DNA from: Undaria pinnatifida
Taxonomy: Eukaryota; Sar; Phaeophyceae; Laminariales; Alariaceae
Length of the DNA: 64,000 bases
Reading direction: 5' to 3'
Assembly: GCA_012845835.1 (NCBI GenBank)
Contig: JABAKD010000009.1
Span: 14,292,274-14,356,273, forward strand
The position numbers and the translations under genes are program-made. This document shows positions 1 to 14,700 of the stretch, piece by piece (position 1 is the first letter of the stretch; every line of letters starts with the position of its first letter). The notes under the pieces are model-generated. The model was not told where the DNA came from. It ran no database searches and was given only the letters and a program-made list of their open reading frames with translations.

Positions 1-169
1 AGAACAGAGCAACGCAGGGGAAGGTAAAAGAAACAAGACGACAGCAAAGGTACAAGCAACGAGGGACACGCAGCACAGAGCAAGAGAACAGACGTCAGAA
101 AAAACGAACAGCAAAACAAGAACGTACCAGCACGTTCATACGTACGTACAGTACGAGAATAAAAGACAA

Positions 170-1163
170 GCGACCAAAATCAGGTGTACCCGGTGCCTTT
201 GTGGCCGAACTTGGTCGGGCACTTTCCTATTTTAGAGACCACAACGGCCCCCAGGACCCTATTTCATTGGCCAACTCCAGCCACCACCTGACGACGGCTA
301 TATTCCCGCCGGGCAGACCCGATTTGGCCGGGCTGTTCGACCACACTGGCCCACGACGCACCATCCGAGTTCCATCCGAGTTCAGGTCTATGTTACCGAC
401 CAAGACGGACAAGAACCACCTGCTTCATGTCCATGTGTCGTTCTTATACCACGGCGACAGGTGAATACTAATCAATCATCTGCTGCACGCATATATGTTA
501 GAGAGCATGCCCGCGAATTCAACCAGCTGTTGGATGTTGCTGAACGGCAGCAGCTGCAGCAGCAGCAGCAGCCGTTGATACGTGCATGTCAAAAGCAACG
601 AACCGACGCGCGAGCCAATAATGCATCCACCCCCGATCCCCAGCCCCCAGCCACAGCGCACCAGCACGGCACACGCGCGTCGGCTCGTTGCTTTTGACAT
701 GTACGTATCCATGGCTGCTGGTGAACTGGTGTCCGCAACAACCAACACCTGATTGATGAATGTGCGGGCATGCTCTCTACCATACATGCGTGCAGCAGGT
801 GAACGATTAATGTTCATTTGTCGTCACGGTATAAGAATAACGCATGGACATGAACCAGGTGGTTCTTGTCCGTCTTGATCGGTAACAGAGGCCTGAACTC
901 GGATGGAACTCGAATGGTGCGTCGTGGGCCAGTGTGGTCGAACAGCCCGGCCATTTTCGGATACGGGGGTACGTATAGTAATCGGGTACCTTTTGGGGGT
1001 CGAGTAGCCCAAATCCGGTCTACCCGGCGAAAATGTGACCATCGTCGGGTGAAGGCCGGCGTTGGCCAATGAGATGGCGTCCTGGGGTCGTTGCGGTTAC
1101 TGAAATAGGAAAGTGCCTCACCAAGTTCGGCTGCAAAGGCACCGGGTATACCCAATTTTGGCC
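170..1163. mobile_element. Foldback (large palindrome) element, about 1 kb
   Basis: The segment 170-612 is repeated in reverse complement at about 672-1163, leaving a short centre near 642. The outer ends read ACCAAAATCAGGTGTACCCG on the left and GCCAAAATTGGGTATACCCG when the right end is reverse-complemented. The inner ends share ATGTCAAAAGCAACGA next to the loop. The arms are diverged, and the right arm has about 50 extra bases near 945-1005. Open frames read through both arms, but no known domain is recognised. It is most like a foldback or long-TIR DNA transposon remnant; family unknown. Confidence 0.65.
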
Positions 1164-1779
1164 ACCGGTCAAAATACAACATACCCGGTACCAGGTGCCT
1201 GGTAGACACTCACCACTGCCATCACCAGGTTATACAGGACACGACAACTATAAATATGACACCTGGTACTAATAATATGATACGGGAGGTATTGTGTATT
1301 TAGTACCCGGTACGCTTTCTGTTCCCGGTACGTTTTTTCTCTTCGTTTTGTTCTCCTACAGGATTTTCTTTTCACGAAAAACAAAACACACACACTTCGT
1401 CGTACAGCTGTGAGATCGAGGATTTCGCAAAAAACAAATATTTGCAAGCTGTGTGTGATCATTATGAGTTCGAATAAAAACGCAAGGTTTCGCAAGCAAA
1501 AACACATTCCTGACAGGTACAGGCTAAACTACAGACCGCCACTCCTATAGTCTACCACCATACCAGGTAAGTCGTAGCACCACCGAAAGCCGGGGTTTCA
1601 TGTGTGCTTTCGAATGAGCGTTGCACCTCGGGGTAAATCATCGCCGATTTGTCAATAGAAAATAGAACCCGCGCAGCGGGCGAAGGCTGCTGTAGCGATT
1701 TCGCGAGCACAGCATCACCCATCGCCGTCGGCAGCGTGACGGCAGAGCGAGGCAGGAGGGGAGGGGGGGGGGCGCGTAC

Positions 1780-1915
1780 AGTACAGAACACTAATAAGAA
1801 ACAAGGTAAGAAGAAAAGCGGGCAGATATTTACAGGAACGTAAGAAACCTGGGACCCACCATACTATACTGAAGTTCGCGTAGAATGCGCCCTTTCCTGA
1901 GCAAGAACCTCAGTG
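1780..1915 (+). repeat. Dispersed repeat E, copy 1
   Basis: Diverged similarity to 39655-39775 and 55815-55935: AGGAA..TA.GAAA.C, then GTAGAATGCGCCCT and GAGCAAGAA. Confidence 0.35.
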
Positions 1916-2616
1916 AGTTTGGGTTAGTATTAATAGTTACGTTACTGGCTACCGTAGGCGTGCTTATTACACTGTGCTGTAGTGGACTCATTTGTTGCTT
2001 GCATTAGTCACTAGGCCATTGACCGCGCGCTCCTTTCGAGACGGAGCACCGTTCGAACTCCTGTAGTAAGACATCACCAACATTTACGTGGGCGCTCACT
2101 TTACACGATTTTCCTCTTTTTGTTTTTGGCAGCAGGGAGGGGATAAGACGCACAGCGCATGGACAAACTACAGCACCGACGTGTGCAAAAGCAGTGCCGG
2201 TGGCAGTAATGCCAAAAACGAAGATGAAAACGCGACGAAAAATGCACAAAACACCCAAAAAACCAACCATCCCGGCACCCAACGATATCTACCCCATAAT
2301 ACTTGACAAAATGTAAAAGCAGTACGCAGGCGCCTCCCCCGTTCCACCCCCCTCGCTCACTCCCTTCCGTTCCCTTCCGCTCCCGCTCCTGCGCACCTCC
2401 TTTCTCGACCCTTTTAGCACCGCACTCCCGACATGGGAGAAAACTACTTGGAGTTAAACTAGGATCATTTTACGACTTGGAAATAGGTTAACGTGCACAC
2501 TAGTCGTCGCAAGCGCTCATCCTCACAGAGAAAAATACAAAAGAGACAAAAAAGACAAGAGCAAAAACAAACAAGAAAGACAACAAAGAAGAAAAGAAAA
2601 GGGGGGGAGAGGATAC

Positions 2617-2709
2617 GCGACTCGCCTGGTAGAGGTCCTGACTGAAGTGGTGGTAGAACTCCAGGCAAATCTTAAACACCTCGTCATCAGGCACTTCAGA
2701 GATGTGCAC
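2617..2709 (-). CDS. XPO1: XPO1 exon 11 (3' boundary uncertain)
   Basis: Reads [20 protein letters not shown] then HFSQDLYQ, matching SEVEETEIFKICLEYWNHLAAELYR. Acceptor GACGCAG at 2710. The 3' end is either CAG followed by a GC-type donor GCGAGT (exon end 2626) or CGC followed by GTATCC (exon end 2617). Both keep phase 0. Confidence 0.9.
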
Positions 2710-5700
2710 CTGCGTCGTGCACAAACAAGCAAAAACAAGCAAGAATAAGCAAAACAGAACAAGGAAAAATCAGCAACAACAACAAAACATCAGGCCCAAT
2801 AAAATAAGCAAAACAAAAAACGACACAAAGAGCAAAACAAAAAAAAGGAAACAGAGCGAGGGGAGGGGCGGGGAGGTGTACATATTTCATGCATAGATGT
2901 TGACCCTCGCATCCTTACAATACCGGGACGGGAGGGAGGGGGGGGGGGTAGTGAGCGCCCTCTACTGCTGCGGTGTAATCAATAGGACCGCTGCTGGTGG
3001 GCATGCGCGGAAACGCTGTCCAACAATGATTGGCTCTCATGTGCTCCCGAGATAAGACTCGTGCGTCGTACATTATTGAAACAGGCCAAACTCCACGGAA
3101 AAAGGAGAAATTGGCACGGAATATTACATAGAACTACTTACAAACGTCGATTTCCTGAGCGGCCTCCAATTTTTTCGCTTCCCACACAAACTTCAAGATA
3201 ATCTCATACCTCAAAGTATACTAGTTTACAAGCTTCCCCTTCGGAATGAGGTTGGCTTGAAATTCCGGGGGGTTTCTCAAGTAAAAAAAGGGGACAAACC
3301 TCTTTAAAAAATCGCAGGAGAACCAATCAGCCACCGCGCGAGTAAACCCGTCAAGCAGCACCACCGACAAGCTCAAACGAGTTCATAGCTTGGTCTTTTT
3401 TTTGACAAAAACGATTTGATTTTTAGACAGTGCGACATGCGAAGGCACCAAGAGCATACACCTCGTACTTCGTATCACCGCTATTTCCGTCTCGTCCTAG
3501 CCACGGCGCCCTGATCACCCCCCCTTTTTTCTCAATGACACATAAAACACATCTTGTATATAGCCCTCACACGCCAGCATAATATATACCACTCTGAACG
3601 GAAATACAACGACCGTTTTCCTATCAACATTAATATATTGACACACTAACAGGTCTTTGCTTTTTCGTCCAGAGAGGTACTAGGCATTTCCAACTCCAAC
3701 AATGATCCTTGTTTAATTACAAGTGTTTTGTTCCCAAAACAGGGAGTGCAGTGCGAAAACTTGGCTGGCCGGCACTCACGAGATACTCCATCCCCGCCAG
3801 AAGCACCGCCTGCGTCTCCTGCGTCTCCAGCACTCCCAGGTGTGACTTCATGAATACTGCAAGAAGGCATGCCGGGCGAGGCAGATATATGAATATAAGT
3901 CGCGGACAAGAAAAAGGCAACACCATCCACACAGCGCGCAGTTGACTCCAGCCAAACGTAAGCAAAGCCATCCAGCCTTCTCCGCCTCCACCCCGCCCCC
4001 CCCGTTTCACAACAACGCCTCGGCGTTTCCTCCTGCACCCTCCCCTCACAATGCCTCTTACTCCCAACAACGCTTCCTCCTCCTCCCGCCCCCTACCTTC
4101 TACGCCGTTTTCCTCCTCTTTCCCCAACCCATTCAATAACACCTCCTTCCCCCTCTCTCTCCCCCTCCTCTCCATCCTTAACAACAACGCCTTCTCGTCC
4201 TCCTCCCACCCCCGTCAGTCACAACATCTCCCCTGCACCCCCCCCGTTTCACAACAACGCCTTCTCCCCCACCCACCGTCTTCACAGCAACACCCCCTCT
4301 TCCCTTAACCCCTCAACAACAACGCCTCGTTCCCCTACCCTCCTTCCTTGTCCGTCGTCTTCCTCCTCAACCCTTCCCCAACAATGCCTCCTCATCCCCC
4401 TCCCTCCTGCTTTCACAGCGACTCCTCCTCCTCCCCCCTCACCCCTTCACAACAACGCCACCTCGTCTCGCTCGTCCTTCTCCGTCGTGTTCCACCCGCT
4501 CCCGCCCCCCTTCACAGCAACGCTTCCTCCTCCTCTCTAACTTCTCTGTCGTCTTCCCCCTCCCCCCCCCCCCCCCATTCACAACAACACCTCTCCGCGC
4601 CCCCCCCCTTCACAACAACGCCGCTTTCTGTTCCTTCCCCGTCGTGTTCCCCCTCCCCCCCACCCCCTGCTCCCTCTCGAAAGCGATGCGCCGTCAATGG
4701 TCAAATGACTAAGGCAAGCAACAAATGAGTATGCTCCCCCCCCACCCCCTTCACAATAACAACGCCTGATCCCTCCCCCTCTACCAACTTAATTGTCTTC
4801 CTCCTCCACCCCCCTCTTCCATAACAACGCCTATCTCCTCCTTCTGCTTCTCCATTCTTCAGAACAACGCGGCCTCCTCTTCCTTCTCCGTCGTGGTCCT
4901 CCCCCCCCTCCTTCACAACAACGCTTGCTTCTCCTCCCCCCCTATTTTCTTCATCGTCTTTCTCCTCCACCCCTCTCTTTCATAACAACGCCTATCTCCT
5001 CCTTCCCCCCTACACCACAAAGCTTCCTCCTCCTCCTCATCCCTCCCCCCCTCCTTAGCAACACCTCCTCCCCTTACGCCCCTCCCCTCCTCCCCCCCCC
5101 TCCTTCACAACAACGCTTGCTTCTCCTCCCCCCCAATTTTCTTCATCGTCTTTCTCCTCCACCCCCCTCTTTCATAACAACGCCTATCTCCTCCTTCCCC
5201 CCTACACCACACAGCTTCCTCCTCCTCCTCATCCCTCCCCCCCTCCTTAGCAACACCTCCTCCCCTTACGCCCCTCCCCCCCCCCCTCTTCACAACAACG
5301 CCTGACCCACCCCGCCCTCCCCGCCCTCCCATAGTTACAACAAGGCCTCCTCCCCCCCCCACCCCTCACAACAACGCCTCCTCGCCCTCCTCACCGGTGA
5401 AGAAGAGCGCCAGCTTCTTGATAAACACCTGCTCCACCTCCGTGGCTTCCTCGTACAGCCCCGCCAGGTCCGCGTTCGGTTTGATCACCAATGACAACTG
5501 TTAGGGAAAACAAACGCGGGCCAACCCCAAGGAATTAGGTGTAACGCCAACATGGATAACACAAGGGTGGGGTGGGGGGGGGGGGGGGGGGGGGGGGACG
5601 ATGGGGGGGGGGGTGTTGATAACAACAAAACTGCTTAATTTACATGGTCATTTGGATTATACCGGCCCGTATTTAACCCATTTCCAACTCCTAAAAAAAA

Positions 5701-8700
5701 ATCCTAGTCAAACTCCAAGTGTTTTCGTCCCCATGTCGAGACTGCGGCGCTAAAAGGGTCAACTGAGGTCAAGCCGGAGGGAGATCCGCGCCGTCCGGCC
5801 CAAAATGCCCGAAAAAACATGCCGGTATATGCGCTTTGTTGTGTCTTCCGCTAGCGCACACAGTTCACGGGTACAAAGTCTTTACTCTTGGGCGCAGTGC
5901 GAATTAGAAACTTGCATTCGTACGCAAGCAATGGTCACCTGCTTGACAAGCACCACAAACATCTGCTGCTGCAGCGGGTTGTAGCGCGGGTCTAAGTCCA
6001 CCAGCCCCGCGATCTCAGTCAGACACTCCAGCGCCGACGTACGGAACAGGGCCTCCGCGAAGAACTTCGTCAAAAGCGCGCTGTGGTAACGAAAAAATAA
6101 ATACAAATACAATCAGGCATGTCTCCCAAAGGAATCTGGGTCAAAACGGAATTATACAAACTAGGACAACCAGTCTTCGTGGGGGAGATGTCACGTGAAT
6201 GCCTGCAACCCCAACCTGAACGCGAGCGAGTCTGAGGCTCTTGCTGAGAACGTGAGCGAGCACAACAAATAGAAAGATGAGAGACGACCAAACGTCGTCG
6301 ACAACAACAGCAGCAATCGGTATATACTGCCAGTATCCTCACTATCTCACCAGCACCAGTATACAGCCAGCAATCCCAGTATCTCGCAAATACCAGTATT
6401 CTTCCGGTAGTCCCAGAACCTGGAACATACCGGTATACTGCCAGTTTCTCACTACCTTGGCAGTACTGTACCAGTATGCCGCCAATAATCTGGCAATACA
6501 TACCTGATACTACCAACATCATAACATATAACATTTGAGATTTTGAAATTTTGAATTTCAAGTTATCCATACTTTGGGTACGTCAGAATTTACCACTACC
6601 AGTGCATGTCCTTTACCACGTATTTTTCAAGGACGATCAGCAGGATCAGGATGCGTAGCGTCGCGAGACTCACTCAATCAGCTGACGCTCGAAGATATAT
6701 CCGAGAGGGATCCACGTCAGGAAGCGCTGCAAAGTCTGCAAGGTGCCGTTCAGTAGTGATGGCTTCTGGCTGCGGTCCAAGATGTACTCGCACAGCTCGT
6801 AGATTTTGGCGAATTCCTAGTTGGGGGGGGGGGCGGGGTCGTCGGAATAAAAGGAAAAAAAAAGAAAAAAAAAAGAGTAACGATAAGTTCGCCGGATAGA
6901 CCGCCGAATCCACTAAGATTGCGCACCCAATCTAGTCACACCAAATCGGACTGAGCCTACTCTCTATTCCTCTCTGGATGACGTCTTTCTTCCCATATTT
7001 TCATCTGTGTTTCTCGCTATTTCACTCCGTCTGATGCTCTCTCGTTTCACTTCACTCTTCTTCGTTTCTCTCCATCGTTATCTCGTTATTTTTTTCTCGT
7101 GCTCGTTCTTTCTTTCTATCCCGTGCTACATACGTTATTTACTTCTTAATATATGTCCGTCTTTCATTATTTCCCTTCTTCTTCCTTCCCTCATTCCTCA
7201 ACTCAATAAGTTTATTTCTCACGTCGTTGAGGCTCTCCTTCATCGTCTTGATCTTGGCCGTGGTCATCTGATCCTTGCCGAAGTCGAACACCTCCTCGCT
7301 CAGTAGCTTCAGGATCTGCATGTTGTTCTCGCAGAGGACTTCGTTCGTCTGACAGTCCACACACGACCAACACAAAAACAACAAAACACACATCAGGCAC
7401 GCACAAAACAACAATAACAACAACAACAACAACAACAACAAACGCCAGCAAAGACAACACGAGTGCGGTTTCCCGCCTTTTGGCCGCTCCACGGCATCAG
7501 GGTCTGATGTTGCTGCTGCTGTGACGTATCGCTGGAAGTCAAGACTTCACATCTCACAAGCGCAGCTTTACTACCACGGGCGCGGTGTAAAAAGTTTCTG
7601 CCGCGCAATCGCCATCGCATCTACTGCTGCCGATCTTGTTGTCGCCGTGGCGGAGGCGATAGTATCGAACCCTAAGGGGATGCCAATGCAACTGTCCGCC
7701 AAGGAGAGTTCAATGAGGGTAACGGAGCGTGTGGATGGAGGGGAGGGGGGGCGTTCCACACATGTGCATGCACATCGAATGGGGGGTGGGTCCACACCTT
7801 GCTGGCGTCGCAAATATCGGAGATGAAGGTCGGCCAGTTGTGCGGCCATTCCTGCTTCAAGATCGCCACTAGTACCTGGAAAAGTCAGCCAGAAAAGAAC
7901 GGATTGTGAGGGGAGTGTAAGGTGAGGTAAGGTGGGGTAAATAAGTTAAGTTAGGTGAGGGTACGATAGGGTAGGGTAGTGTAGGGTAAGGGGTAAGGTA
8001 GGGTAGGGGGTAGGGTAGGGTAGGGTAGGGTAGGGTAGGGTAGGGTAGGGGAAGAGCCGCGACGCATACCTCGTCTGCGCGGCCAAACACGAGCACCACG
8101 AATGAGGCAAAACATGCCAATCATTGACATCGACACGGACACAACAAAGAAAGCAGGTCCACCGACACAAAACAACAGTTCATCGCCAACACGCTTGCGG
8201 TTTTTCGGCGTGCTCCGTTAATTCCAACGCAGCGGACGTCTGAGGCAGTCGGGATGCCCATCCACGATCAAGACGATGTCTAACACCGGACGGCGCGTGA
8301 CACGAACAAGGGTCACATCGAAAAACGACATCAGCAAAGTGACACCGACCACCGACGACACGCCGGCCGGACACGAGGGCTTCGACGTCAAAAGCAACGC
8401 ATCAGTACCGCGACACAAACGCGTCGGCCTAACTCACACGAGACGGGGGGGGCGTCAGCATGAGCGATATTATCAAAAGCGCTAATCAGGCTACTTCATC
8501 ACACCAATCTCTACCACACACTATTTCAAAATCTATCCACACACAACCCACCCCCACAAAAGGTATCCGCGTCCACGATTGTAACACACAAATCTCCACG
8601 CACAACCTCTGCTCGCACCCAACCCCATCACACCCAATCAACACGCGCACAATCTCTGCCCAAAACCTGTGTGCAGACAACGGTCACACACCATTCTATC

Positions 8701-11700
8701 CACAACGACCAGATCCACCGTCTCCACCCACTTTACCCATCTCCCTGCAAGGTGTGTAGGCAATGACCACACAATTCTAACAGCCAGTCTTCAGTCACGC
8801 TTGACACAAGAATTCCAATTTTAGGTTAACATAATGCTCTGGAAGGCCTGTCAAGCGCCAGTATTAGGAACATATCATATGGTCAAGGATGGCGTACTAT
8901 GGAGCTTTTTAGGAGGAAACAGGAGACAGACAGAAGAGTTAACACTACCCTGACACAATCTACACAAAACACACAATCTACACACAAGCAACCCACCCCA
9001 CCCACACATACAGTCCATACCCCGCACAATCTACACACCGAACGCACACAATGTAAAAGACAAAATAAACCACCTACCATACATATGATAGAGCAGTATA
9101 GTGGAAACAACAGTAATAAATTTATAAAAAAGATAGCAGGTCAGATCTTGCTCAAAATTCCCCACTTAGAGTAAAAATACCAACACCAACCATTATAGTG
9201 GAGAAAAACAAAACATATGTTTATACCTGGTAGTAAAAAAAAAAAAAAATAGGACCCCTCCCAATAAAAAACTCACCCAAATAGTATATTACAAGTACCA
9301 ACAACGCAGCTTGCAGAGATGAGTATTGACCCGAAATTTGTCGAACTCACGGCTGACGTCCTAATAATATTTTTCTATAAAATGTACCTCGTACACACCA
9401 AACACAAATATAATAAAATTATTGTAACGACGTCAGCTGTGAGTTCGACGAATTAGGGTCGGTAGTCATCTTTGCAAGCTGCGTACTAATACACCGATCG
9501 CCCGTCTTTAGTAAATTTCACAAATCAAAACCTAACATAAGATTACGTTGTGTCATGTTACCTATAATGTATAATCAATTAACATACCAATAATTATCAG
9601 AACACTTCCATGTACTAGTAACCTCTCATCAATCGATGTTTTATTATATAGTAGTAGGGTACCGGTTTGGTCTACCTTATTGAAGTAGTAATAGGGTACT
9701 TGTGTACTATAGGTGGTAGATACTCAGCAAAATCCAACACATACTTCTCTCATCGTACTTTCTACTAAACTGCTATAGCACGTACATGCCGGATGGTTTG
9801 TGGGTGGAATATTTTATCAGGGTTGTTGGTACTTGTGGTATAATACACGGGTAGGTCTTATAACGGTGAATTATGGCATACTTCGGAAGTAGGTACTCGT
9901 GGCCAATTTCGAACAAGATGCAATGCCTCTGTTTCTTACGGTTTTTCTACTATTATACTGCTTCTCCAGTATAAGATAATGGATGGCTTTATAATGGTTG
10001 TTGGTACTCGGGCTATAACATGTTGATACTACGTGGGTATGTTTTTTCGCCTGATGCAGGCGGTTCTGTTATTTTGTTTTTTATAAAATTATTGTAACGA
10101 CGTCAGCTGTGAGTTCGACGAATTTAGGGTCGATACTATTCTACGAACACACCCGCAAATGAACAAAGCAAATGTGCGTCCCGGCACCAACGACCCACTC
10201 ACTGCTACTGCTACTTCTACTACTTCTGCTGTTGATGCGATAACATGAACCTTGCGCGTCAAAACAGCATCAACTGCAACAGCTACAACAAAAAGGTGCG
10301 GTAATCTAGAGGGACCCACATGTTTTAGAACCCAACAGCAACAGCAGCATCTTTGATCGACCGCATCCACCCACCCACCCATCCACCCACCCACCCACCC
10401 ACCTACCCATCCACCTATCGAGGCAAGCATAACAAAGTTACGAATACACGATGCTCAATTCCCTGCTGGTTTGGCCGCTGGTTTGATTGCTGGTTTGACT
10501 GCTTGCTTCATTGCTAGTGTAACTACTCGTTTGACTCCTGGTATTATTTCTCGGTTCACTACATTCATTTCACTGTTCGTTTGACTGTTGGCCTTGCTGC
10601 TGGTCATGCTTCCGGAAGTACTGCTCGTTTCATTGTTTAATGCGCTGATCAGTTCACTGCCTCCTTCACCGCTCAGGCCGTTGCCCAGGTCAGGCTACTT
10701 CTCTGCTCTGCTCTAACAGCTCACCAGGTTGATCTTGTTGATGAACACCCGTTCTCGTCGCAAAGATTCCTCCGTCTGGGAGAGCTGCGATCCCCACCCA
10801 CGCCCCCGCCCACAACCACGCCGTCCCGTCAACCAATCAACCAACCACCACAGCAGGCGGTAAATAACCCCAAAGCGCAAGCAAGCAGCACCCGTCAGTG
10901 CCCACGCCAACGGCAGCACCAGCAGCAGAGGTAAAATCGCACCAAACCAGAATCGTGTGCCAAACAAGGCGCCCGGAAAGGCGGGAAGGCAGGCAGGCAG
11001 GCAGGCAGGTAGGCAGCAAGGGAGAAATCGATCGAACAAAAAAAAGACGGGAGACCAATAAAAACACATTAGCACAGGCATACGCACGAACATAGGCAGC
11101 CGTATGAACATAAACATCCACACAAAGCACGGGCAGCGCAGTATCATTAGCGGAGGGATGGGTGTTTGTTTTCGACTCTTCCTAGGGCTTGGGACAAACG
11201 GTTTTGAAGGCGGCCAGGTCAGAACAAGGCGTTCATCATGCGAAGGTGGGAAGTATTTAGCACTACCACGTACAGTCGTTCAGCAGATAGCACGAGGTAC
11301 GACGTCAAGCCACCACGGGCGCAATTCGATATATTCTAATGTCAGGGCGGCACAATGAGAAGAACTGGTCCCCGTGTCCAACGGAAGTAGTGGCCCTCGT
11401 CGTCCCAGTTGAAGGCCATAGCCAACAGCGAGAAAATGAGAGATAGATTACATCGCCATCAACACCGACACCAACAGCAGCATCACCACCATCACTGCCA
11501 GCACAAACAGCTCTCGCCGCCCCAGTCACTCCCGCCACCGTTCTCGTGTTTCTCCGCTTGCTGCTCGAGAAATGCGCATTCCCTTATTTTCTCCACGATG
11601 GGCGGCTCCCCTCTGTTTCGCTCCACTCAACTCTACCCCCCTCAACACCCATGGGCGCGCACGGCTTCCACGCTTCGCACTCACCCATATACCACATATG

Positions 11701-14700
11701 GGCGAAGAATATGGCCGTACCTCCCCCTCCCCCCGCCCGCCCCCCCCACACGCCCTCCCAACACCATCAAACGCCCAGAGGGCGCAGGCAAGCACTACTT
11801 CAACACAGCACCCCACCCACCACAAAAAAAACGTTACACACAAACAAAACCAACCTGGATTATCTTTCCCACGACGTAAGTCTTGATACCATCGCGTTGA
11901 TCCTGTGGCAAGATCTTCCATCGCGTCTGGATAGCCCCATCCAAGATCTACATTCCGCGTCCCGGGGCAAGGCCGAGGAGGGGCGGCAGGGGGGTAGGGC
12001 GCCGTTTTAACGCAATTAGAACCACAAACGAAGGGGCGTGGCGAGCGGGCGCAGCGGCAGCACTACCAGAAATAGCAGCAGCAACAGCGACAACATCAAG
12101 TAAACAAAACACCGTCATCAGCAGCCGCAATAACAAAGACACCAATAGCACATCACAAACCAACATGGCCACTACCACCGCCGCCACCACCACCAAACCA
12201 TCACCACTACCACCACCACCACCACCACCACCACCACCACCACCACCACCAAACCACCACCATCACCAAACCACCACCACCAAACCACCACCACCACCAC
12301 CAATCCACCACCACCACCAAACCACCACCACCACCAAACCACCACCACCACCAAACCATCACCACCACCAACAACGGACCATCACCGCCACTATCAGCTA
12401 CAAAAACGTCATCACCAAGTACAACAACCCACCACTACTTCCACCACCACCATCCGCAGCAACAGCGTCAACATCAACAACACTACAACCGCCACCACCA
12501 ACAGCAACAACAACACCACCACCATTACCTCCATCACCACCACCACGACAACAGCCACCATCACCACCACCCCTAGCGGTAGTCCACACACCTGCAGGCC
12601 GATGAACCTGGTGTGCTGACTTTGGGACTGCTCCAGGATCGTTCCAGCCTGCGTCCACATATCCGGGCTTTCCTTCATTCTCATCAGGAGAATGTTGGCG
12701 TCATTGCGCTAAAGAGCGTGTCAGCAGAGGGTTTCCAGGGCGTTCCAACAAAATGCACGGGTGGGTGGGCGGGGGAGCGGGGTTGTCACGCATGAGGTCA
12801 AGGTACACAGAAAAAAGGAACAGCAAGCGATCAGACGAGAGCCTCAACGCCCATGTTGGCGTCGTTGCGCTATGGGGCGTGAACGGCGTATTTCGGATTT
12901 AGGAGGGCGTTCCACCACACTGCACGACGAGATGGGATGGGGGGGGGGATCGTACATCAGGACAGGGTGTACCGAAAAAAACGAAAAAAAGTGGCTAGCA
13001 ATCAGACAACGAGAATGTTGGCGTCGTTGGGTTTTTCAAGTGTTATGTGCATGGCACGAAGAACTTTCCGACAAGTTCCAACACATGGCACGGAGGGTGG
13101 GGAGGGTGGGGGGCAAAACCGAGGGAAGGGGGGGAGCAAGAACGACAAAACGTGACAGGGTATTGGATGAGAGCCTCGACGGTGCCCTACCTTACGGTAT
13201 AACGAAAACTCTCAAGAGTATAAAACTGCCGACCACGCATATTAACCCCTTTGATAATTCAGAGGAAAAAATTAGCGACGAAAATTGACGACTACGGGAT
13301 CCGCCACTGCTGGTTGGCGATGATAAAATTGGTGTCCGAACGACGACGCCAACAAAGCAGAGACCCCGTACGGGACGGGCGTAGCGTGATCCTCCTCGTA
13401 CTGCTGCGCGCTCACGCTTCTAGTAGATAGATGCTTGAAAACATCACAATCGTGTTTTTTTGCTCGCTGTACACGGGCTCCAAAAGCCCCAAGCCCCACA
13501 AAAGTTAATAATATGATAGTCATCAAACGCCATAAAAGATGTAAGTAGACGGCGCTTTGACCCCTTGGCCGACGGCAACTTTCCAACAATTTACCTTGAC
13601 TGACGTCAAACTACTAGGTTTTAGTGTGGAAACATCGGTTTAACACCCTTGACCGCTGGGCGTTTTCCTTCGAGTGACCGTCCCCTGACACCTTCGAACG
13701 CCATGCGTTAGAAAACCTATCGACACCCGGCGAAAATCTAAAAATTGATAATTGCGGTGGTGCCACCCGTCAAACCAGAGCGTGCAGAAGGAGAAGCATC
13801 ACCATGCTACATCTCCCCGCGCTGTGCTTCGGGACACATCTTCTACCCCAGCAATCATGGGTTGCTTCGTGTGGTCGATGCTGTAACCCATGACCAAACG
13901 CGGGGATGGCCACTCCTCAGGGCCAGCATTGCTGAAACACTCGAGGCAGGTGATGACCCAAACGACACAGTCGTGAAAAACAGAAAAAGCATCCAGCTTA
14001 TATTCGTAGAGCAAGAGAATAGAGCCGTGAGAAGCAGTAAACCTCTTTTTCGAGGACAAGATTTTTACTCGCTCAAGTTCCCAAAGGAGTAAACATCATC
14101 AGACGTAAGCGGATGGAAAAAAACAATTGAAGCATTCTTCAAGGAAGCACGGGAACAACAAAATGACCTTGCCTGGGACCACCGCTTTAACTCCGTTTTG
14201 GGACTTGCTACGGGGCAAACGACGAAGAATACAGCGTCGGCCATACGAAGGAGGAAGCTCGGCTGGGCCGCCGGGGGTAGGGGGTATGCCTGGACCACAA
14301 TGGGAAGGAGATGTACGATACGCGCAACACGATGCCATTATATAGCACTGTTGCGCGCTCACACACTTGCCCTTCTGTTCTCCATGCACTTGGGTCCCAA
14401 ACGGGTTACGTAATAACTAATTCGTGCCAGTACACGGTACCAAGCACATGACAGCCAGGAAAGAAACCCACGTAATCCACGATGGAAAAACATGTACCAT
14501 ACCCCCCCCCCTCCCCCCCGTTCGAGCTATTCAGCAGCAGCAACTGCTTTACATGTTCATTCGCAAGCAGCGACTGCAGCACCAGCAGTGGCAACGTCAG
14601 GCTTGCCCCCCCCCCCCCCCTCCCCTTCAAAAAAGAAGCAAGACTTTTTGCTTGAAACCAGGTGGTCAATGGGCGGAATATAACACGACCACCCGCAAAA

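Larger units (their letters stand above)
1..2616. other. Repeat-bearing non-coding DNA, probably an XPO1 intron
   Basis: No XPO1-like reading frame was found downstream of exon 11 on the minus strand, so the next exon must lie left of the window. The stretch holds a foldback palindrome (about 170-1163), a dispersed repeat copy near 1780-1915, and A- or C-rich simple sequence. Confidence 0.6.

Noticed and set aside
11370-11440. Possible extra XPO1 exon (minus, [16 protein letters not shown])
   Set aside because: XPO1 exons 3 and 4 are contiguous in homology and phase; no family match for the peptide.
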